Shown piece by piece: positions 43,077-47,659 of a stretch of 47,659 nucleotides of DNA. Source of the DNA: a virus. The DNA is taken from IMG/VR virus record IMGVR_UViG_3300042569_000812, positions 1-47,659 of that record; one strand, 5' to 3'. A model generated the notes under the pieces. It ran no database searches and was not told where the DNA came from. It saw only the letters and a list, made by a program, of their open reading frames with translations. A program made the position numbers and the translations under genes. Numbering within the stretch: position 1 is the stretch's first letter; every line of letters begins with the position of its first letter.

Positions 43077-44945
43077 TCAATCATTTAAGATTTTATCCAA
43101 TTCTTTTTCCATATCACCTAAAGAATTTCTTGCTCGAGATAAATCAATATAAGAATCGTCTTCAGTTAGATTACCACTTTCCAATAATATATTTAGATTA
43201 TCCCGTTTGACAGATTCGGGAGTTATTTCAGCTTCACCACCCGGTTCAGGTGCTCCACCTAAGTCAGCCTCGCCACCTAATTCAGGTGCACCACCTAATT
43301 CAGGACCTCCTCCTAAGTCAGATTCAAGACCTCCTCCACCTCCTCCACCAGGTGGTGGGGCAGGTGCCGTAGCACCAACAGCAGTAGTTCCGGATTTAGT
43401 TGCGTATAATTTATCAATAGTATCAAACACACCCGTATGAGTAATGATTGTTGCGGTATTAGTTAATTCCGCACCAACTGCTTTTTCAATACGTTGTTGT
43501 TGTAAATCTAATTTAATTTCTTCATCAGAGAATCCTAACACGTGTTTCTTAGCCCATGTAACAGATACCGGAGCGATACCTTCAATAGCCGCAACAGCAT
43601 CTTTATATAATAAAATTTTCTCTTTCCAAATATCAATTTTTAATAAATCAGCTTGTGATGATGGGTTTGTAAGTGCCAAAGTAAAGTTTGACAATTCATC
43701 CTCAAACCCTAATAAAAATAAATGAATAATCGCTATTTTATTCAATTCAGCAATCATTGATTTTTGAATTCTATTAATTGTTCTTGCAAAACGAATATCC
43801 ATTAAAGATAAATTTTTACCCTCACCCGTTACTTCCTCAAAACCTAAAAATGCTTTAGGGACACGAAGTGCGGTTAATAGTTTCTTTTGGATATATTCAA
43901 TATCGGCAATCTCCGCCAAATTTTGTGCTCCCGGTAATGTGTCAATTGGACTTGGTGCCGCAGGGTCACGAACAGGGATAAAGTAATCTTGGTCAACAGC
44001 CATTTGATTAAATCTCATATCAACATTACCTGTTTTATTATCCACTACTTGACTTCTTTTAAATTTGTTAGCAACACGTTGTACATATGGTTCAACATCT
44101 TTATCGTCCATATTACCAACATAAACTTTAAATACACGTCTTTCAGGTGCTCTTGAAGTTCTATAAATTAACATCGCATCTTCTGAAAGTAATAATTGTT
44201 TCCAAATACGTCTTGCTTTTTCTAACATAGAAGTACCGTAAGGAAGTTTTCTGTCATCACCTAATAATCTAAAGTGAGCAATCTCCCATGAGTTAAATTC
44301 CATGTCTTTAATTTTCCATTTGAAACGTAAACCTTTGTTTTCCGCCGGTTCTTCAACATTTGCTGATTTTGCTGCCATACCTCTTTCCAAACGTTCTATT
44401 TCAATGTTTGGTAATTGCATACACCCAACAATACCTTTTTCAGCATCCAATTTTAGATACACGAAGTTATCCCCATATTTACAAGTATTTCTTGTCCACA
44501 TAGGTAAATTAGTATTTAAATCTAATACGTTGTTAAATAAGTCGGTTAAGATTCCTTTAATTCTTTTTGATTCAGAATAAATCTGTAACATATAACCATT
44601 CTGGTCAACAGTTGTTGATTCTTCACCATAGATATCCAAAGCGGCAGAAATTTCAGGAGTATACTCCATCGATTCATAATCATAAAATGAGGCTAAACGA
44701 GTTGGTTCATAATATACCGCTTGAGTATATAAATTACTTTCAATTTTAGTCCATTGATTGGCTAGATAATAAGTTTGTTGTGCCTGTAATTTTTCTCTCT
44801 CGTATTCATCTTTAGAAGTGGTTTTTAATAATTCCTTCTTATCTAACTGATATACGGGATAATCTTGATTCAATAACGAATTTGGTCCAAATGCTTTGGA
44901 TAACCTTTGCCAAACCGTTAAATCATTATTTTGATTGTTTTCCAT
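43077..44945 (-). CDS. 20: Portal protein, gp20-like
   Basis: This 622-residue protein matches T4 gp20. MEYTPEISAALDIYGEEST lies near residue 90. APERRVFKVYVGNMDDKD and MRFNQMAVDQDYFIPVRDP are followed by DTLPGAQNLAEIADIEYIQK. The dodecameric portal sits at one capsid vertex, starts prohead assembly and passes DNA. The C-terminal 90 residues are unusual: a Gly run (PPPGGGGGGG), then LGGAPELGG-type repeats, then a normal helical end. A TATTTATT box lies 28 nt upstream. It follows the Pro/Thr-rich gene, whereas T4 has tail genes 18 and 19 between terminase and portal. Confidence 0.92.
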   Translation of the reverse strand: MENNQNNDLTVWQRLSKAFGPNSLLNQDYPVYQLDKKELLKTTSKDEYEREKLQAQQTYYLANQWTKIESNLYTQAVYYEPTRLASFYDYESMEYTPEISAALDIYGEESTTVDQNGYMLQIYSESKRIKGILTDLFNNVLDLNTNLPMWTRNTCKYGDNFVYLKLDAEKGIVGCMQLPNIEIERLERGMAAKSANVEEPAENKGLRFKWKIKDMEFNSWEIAHFRLLGDDRKLPYGTSMLEKARRIWKQLLLSEDAMLIYRTSRAPERRVFKVYVGNMDDKDVEPYVQRVANKFKRSQVVDNKTGNVDMRFNQMAVDQDYFIPVRDPAAPSPIDTLPGAQNLAEIADIEYIQKKLLTALRVPKAFLGFEEVTGEGKNLSLMDIRFARTINRIQKSMIAELNKIAIIHLFLLGFEDELSNFTLALTNPSSQADLLKIDIWKEKILLYKDAVAAIEGIAPVSVTWAKKHVLGFSDEEIKLDLQQQRIEKAVGAELTNTATIITHTGVFDTIDKLYATKSGTTAVGATAPAPPPGGGGGGGLESDLGGGPELGGAPELGGEADLGGAPEPGGEAEITPESVKRDNLNILLESGNLTEDDSYIDLSRARNSLGDMEKELDKILND

Positions 44946-44973
44946 ATGAAAAATTTAAATATTTTTTTATTTT

Positions 44974-44981
44974 AATAAATA
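44974..44981 (-). promoter_or_regulatory. TATTTATT box before the portal gene
   Basis: The sense strand reads AAAC-TATTTATT-AAAATAAA, ending 28 nt before the ATG at 44945. It has one mismatch and is the most distant of the set. Confidence 0.35.
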
Positions 44982-45002
44982 GTTTAGATTAACCAAATAT
45001 CA

Positions 45003-45506
45003 TCATGGGATTGTTGGTGTGGGGGTTGGCGTTGGATAATTAACCGGTGGTACAGGTATTGGGAATGGGTCACAATCAACAATTAAGTTATCACCATTTT
45101 CAGCAATAATACGGATAAAGTCCTCAGTTGCTAAGTAACAAATCTCAACAATTGGTGACGGAGTCATTGTAGGTGTTGGTGTAGGTGTTGGTGTACTAGT
45201 TGGTGGTGGTGTTGGTGTTGGAGTCGGTGTTGGTTCAGGGGTTGGTGTTGGTGGAAGAGCCCCACTAAATGTATCAACAGTTCTAGGTCTATTAAAATCA
45301 GGTTCAAACACTTTAACACTTAAAATATCTTGTCCCGGAACAACCATTCTAGAACCTGCGAAAATTTTACCTGATTTTTTTCGATTTACAAAACCACCTG
45401 ATTTACCGACACCCAAATTAAGAGTTGCATTTGCATACAAATCCGCATTTGCGTCAAATGTTATACTATTATTTAATGTAGATGTTTTTCTATCGGTAAT
45501 ACCCAT
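45003..45506 (-). CDS. Pro/Thr-rich virion-type protein between terminase and portal
   Basis: This 167-residue protein has an N-terminal domain of ~85 residues (ADLYANATLNLGVGKSGGF, KIFAGSRMVVPGQDI), then a PTPTPTP linker. A short domain follows (IVEICYLATEDFIRIIAENGD), then a second PTPTPTP end. No family is recognised. It occupies the slot where T4 has tail sheath and tube genes (18 and 19), but it is far too small and unlike them. The repeats match those of the two genes at 6.4-9.2 kb. A surface or decoration role is inferred. A TATTTATC box lies 12 nt upstream. Confidence 0.75.
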   Translation of the reverse strand: MGITDRKTSTLNNSITFDANADLYANATLNLGVGKSGGFVNRKKSGKIFAGSRMVVPGQDILSVKVFEPDFNRPRTVDTFSGALPPTPTPEPTPTPTPTPPPTSTPTPTPTPTMTPSPIVEICYLATEDFIRIIAENGDNLIVDCDPFPIPVPPVNYPTPTPTPTIP

Positions 45507-45518
45507 TTATGTTTATTT

Positions 45519-45526
45519 GATAAATA
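45519..45526 (-). promoter_or_regulatory. TATTTATC box before the Pro/Thr-rich gene
   Basis: The sense strand reads GATAA-TATTTATC-AAATAAAC, ending 12 nt before the ATG at 45506. It has one mismatch to the consensus and sits directly after the terminase stop. Confidence 0.4.
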
Positions 45527-47296
45527 TTATCTTGCACCAAATAACCAGCCGTATCTCATATAATCGTCCATACTTATATTACCATTACTAAATTGACCAA
45601 TTCTTTCTCGAGTATTTGGTATAACAGGATTAAACGCTAATGATTCACTTACATTGTCATTATTAGTAACCGCCCAAGAATCAATCATTGCTTTAGTATG
45701 TTCAGTAACTTTAGTCAATTTACTAAAAGACGATTCCGCAACGTAGGTTGCCATCGCAATAGACATAATTAAATCGTCATGATGACCTTTTTGGTGGTCA
45801 GGTCTACCATTCATATAAATAAAAGTATTCATTTCATTATATAAACGGGAACTATAAATTCTAAATCCATGTCTCATTACTTCTTCAAACGAAGCAATGA
45901 TTTGAACCCTTTTATTATTAAAGTTTATTCCCGGAATTTTCTCCGCAGCTTTTGGGTCGTATTTCCATTTGTTTGCCGTGTCAACACCATCAACATATAA
46001 ATCTTTATAATTCATTTCTTGGAGTTTTCTTGATGTTGAAACACCCATACCTCCCGTGATATCAATTACCACAAAACAAGAATAGTTTGTCGCCCATTTA
46101 TGACAAATTTCCGCCATAGTGTCGGGAGGTAATTTACCCACGTACTCAGCAACTTGTTCTTGAGTGTCAAAATCTACAATTTGGAATGAACTAAAATCTT
46201 CAGAATCCCCACGAGAAACGTCGACACCCATAATATATTTATGACCAATCACAGGTTCTTTCCAAATCCAAAGAGCATTACCCATTAATTTTGATATAGG
46301 TTCAAGAATCATATTCTCACGAATTTTTTGCATCATAAGTGAATCAAATACGTTATCCCCCGAACCTAAGAAGTTACATTCTAACTCCTGAGATACTTTA
46401 CGTTTATCATATTTTAATTTCTTAACCATCGCCTCAAACCAACTTGAACAAGGTTTGTAACCGGCATCCATTAGAACTCTTAATTCTTTATAATTTCTAT
46501 GTTCATAAGGTATTTTAGCCCAATCAAGAAATTCATCCGGATTATAATCTTCTTTATTTAATAGGAAATGAATTATATCATCAGTTTTAACTAAAAATAA
46601 ATCTTTAGTATAACGTGGGTCACGATACCAAAACATCTCAGTAATTTTGAAATCATTCATATTACGTAACGCTTGGTCGTATATTTCATAGTAAATTGGG
46701 TCGTATCCGTTAGGTGTTGAAACAACAATTACTTTACCCCCCGTAGATAGGGACGCCATACAAGCAGCCCAAAAGTCACTGTCGGCTTCGATAAACGCCG
46801 CCTCGTCAAATACAAGTATTGTAGGTGTAAATCCACGCAAGGCATCCTTAGATGTCGCAACGGCTTTAACCTCACAACCATTTGTTAATTTATAATGTTT
46901 TTGGGAATTTTTTGCTTTATCAAAATCCACACCGGTCCAAGACGGCCATTGAGCAACGAACGCTTTTATTTTATTTGCCATCTCCAATGAAGTATCCAAC
47001 TTATTGGCAATAATCAATATTTTCTCGGGGGTTTCTTTTCTTGCGAATACAAGTTTACGAGACATCCAAGCCGCGGTAACTGTTGATACCCCGGCCTGTC
47101 TGTACTTTAATGCTATATTCTCATTGTATTCCTCGTAATCTTCTAATAATGATAATTGGTCCGGGAAAAGTTCTAATGGAACATATTTTTTAACCGTATT
47201 ATCATATGTTTCTAAATACGTTCTAAGTGCGTATTCAACATCTCTATTACATTTTACGTATTCAATTAATACTTGTTCTTTTGTTAAATTTGACAT
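45527..47296 (-). CDS. terL: Terminase large subunit (gp17-like)
   Basis: This 589-residue protein has the ATPase motifs of T4 gp17-type terminases: Walker A-like YRQAGVST (65-72), Walker B ILVFDEAAF (about 160-168) and the coupling motif VVSTPNG. The RNase H-like nuclease half has IMGVDVSRGDSEDF with Asp359, VIDITGGMG and HHDDLIMSIAMA. It pumps DNA into proheads through the portal and cuts concatemers. Length is close to T4 gp17 (610). It lies 15 nt after the gene cut by the right edge. No late-type box is seen before it, so it is probably cotranscribed. Confidence 0.95.
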   Translation of the reverse strand: MSNLTKEQVLIEYVKCNRDVEYALRTYLETYDNTVKKYVPLELFPDQLSLLEDYEEYNENIALKYRQAGVSTVTAAWMSRKLVFARKETPEKILIIANKLDTSLEMANKIKAFVAQWPSWTGVDFDKAKNSQKHYKLTNGCEVKAVATSKDALRGFTPTILVFDEAAFIEADSDFWAACMASLSTGGKVIVVSTPNGYDPIYYEIYDQALRNMNDFKITEMFWYRDPRYTKDLFLVKTDDIIHFLLNKEDYNPDEFLDWAKIPYEHRNYKELRVLMDAGYKPCSSWFEAMVKKLKYDKRKVSQELECNFLGSGDNVFDSLMMQKIRENMILEPISKLMGNALWIWKEPVIGHKYIMGVDVSRGDSEDFSSFQIVDFDTQEQVAEYVGKLPPDTMAEICHKWATNYSCFVVIDITGGMGVSTSRKLQEMNYKDLYVDGVDTANKWKYDPKAAEKIPGINFNNKRVQIIASFEEVMRHGFRIYSSRLYNEMNTFIYMNGRPDHQKGHHDDLIMSIAMATYVAESSFSKLTKVTEHTKAMIDSWAVTNNDNVSESLAFNPVIPNTRERIGQFSNGNISMDDYMRYGWLFGAR

Positions 47297-47311
47297 AAGT
47301 CGGATTGGTTT

Positions 47312-47659
47312 TTAGAACCCAAGTGCCGACAAATCAAAATCATCCAAGTCGTCGTCACCGTAGTCATCATCATCATTATCGTCACCCATTTTATCTTCAT
47401 ACTCATCTTTTTTCAAATCATTAACGATTTCGTCAACCATTCTTTGAATAAATTGAGCACCTTGTGGGTTTCCTTCTAATATTAGTTTAGCTACTCTTAA
47501 AAACTCTTGTGCTGATAGTTTCGAGAATCTCACAAATAAATAATGTTGGATGTGTTTCATATCATCATCAAACAATTTATCAGGATACGCCTCTAAAAAT
47601 TTTTCCCAAAATATTGGACCTAATCTAGAATCCCATATTTCGGCAGGTAATGTATCTTC
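47312..47659 (-). CDS. Partial gene upstream of terL, possible small terminase (gp16-like)
   Basis: The frame is open to the right edge of the window, so only the last 115 residues are visible. A TTG at 47575 could be read as a start, but the coding pattern continues upstream of it (EIWDSRLGPIFWEKFLEAYP), so the true start lies outside. The visible part has a helical segment (RFSKLSAQEFLRVAKLILEG) and a very acidic tail (MGDDNDDDDYGDDDLDDFDL). In T4 the small terminase gene 16 directly precedes gene 17. Placement and the charged tail make gp16-like function likely but unproven. Confidence 0.6.
   Translation of the reverse strand, partial: EDTLPAEIWDSRLGPIFWEKFLEAYPDKLFDDDMKHIQHYLFVRFSKLSAQEFLRVAKLILEGNPQGAQFIQRMVDEIVNDLKKDEYEDKMGDDNDDDDYGDDDLDDFDLSALGF

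Noticed and set aside
43207-43440. Plus-strand Pro/Gly frame
   Set aside because: Antisense to the Gly-rich tail of the portal gene.
47573-47575. TTG start making an 87-residue gene before terL
   Set aside because: The same frame stays open with plausible protein sequence to the window edge, so the gene is partial.

Overview
The window looks like part of the genome of a large, AT-rich, T4-like (myovirus-type) phage whose host is a member of the Bacteroidota, probably Flavobacterium-like. The T4 affinity comes from a block on the minus strand between about 37 and 47.7 kb. Read in the direction of transcription, it holds a probable small terminase (cut by the right edge), the large terminase, the portal (gp20-like), the prohead protease (gp21-like), an acidic scaffold (gp22-like) and the major capsid protein (gp23-like). 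A gp55-like late sigma factor and a gp5-like baseplate spike lie on the plus strand. The Bacteroidota host is inferred from three things: two promoters of the Bacteroidota type (TTTG, about 19-20 nt, TAnnTTTG), near absence of Shine-Dalgarno sequences with A-rich leaders, and a small secreted protein with a flavobacterial-style signal peptide ending SFG|Q.

Layout. Positions 1-9.2 kb (minus strand) hold a giant Gly-X-Y collagen-like fibre gene that runs off the left edge, then two Pro/Thr-rich virion-type proteins. From 9.2 to 12.1 kb (plus) lie five small genes of probable head or virion function, including a stand-alone WYL-like protein, ending at a terminator. From 12.2 to 26.5 kb (plus, with one minus-strand gene) lies a long island rich in glycosyltransferases and sugar-metabolism enzymes. 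Interleaved with it are an exonuclease, a dUTPase, PhoH and a HAD-like protein. From 26.5 to 33.9 kb lie the sigma factor and a baseplate/tail/virion module. From 34 to 36.9 kb strands alternate among small genes, some with host-type promoters. From 37 to 47.7 kb is the head-packaging cassette, interrupted by one plus-strand gene for a homologue of ribosomal protein bS21.

How the genes may work together. Most structural genes that follow an intergenic gap carry a TATTTATA-type box a few to 28 nt before the start codon, read in the sense direction. The sugar island lacks it. This suggests a late promoter, perhaps read by the gp55-like sigma, set apart from the host-type promoters at 34.0 and 35.5 kb. 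The Ser/Thr-rich collagen-like fibre and three Pro/Thr- or Thr-rich proteins are plausible acceptors for the encoded glycosyltransferases, so a self-encoded virion glycosylation system is the leading hypothesis. The phage bS21 may act on the unusual Bacteroidota initiation machinery.

Coding density is very high. No gene-free stretch exceeds about 300 bases, and no tRNA, rRNA, CRISPR array or insertion sequence was seen. Both window ends cut genes.
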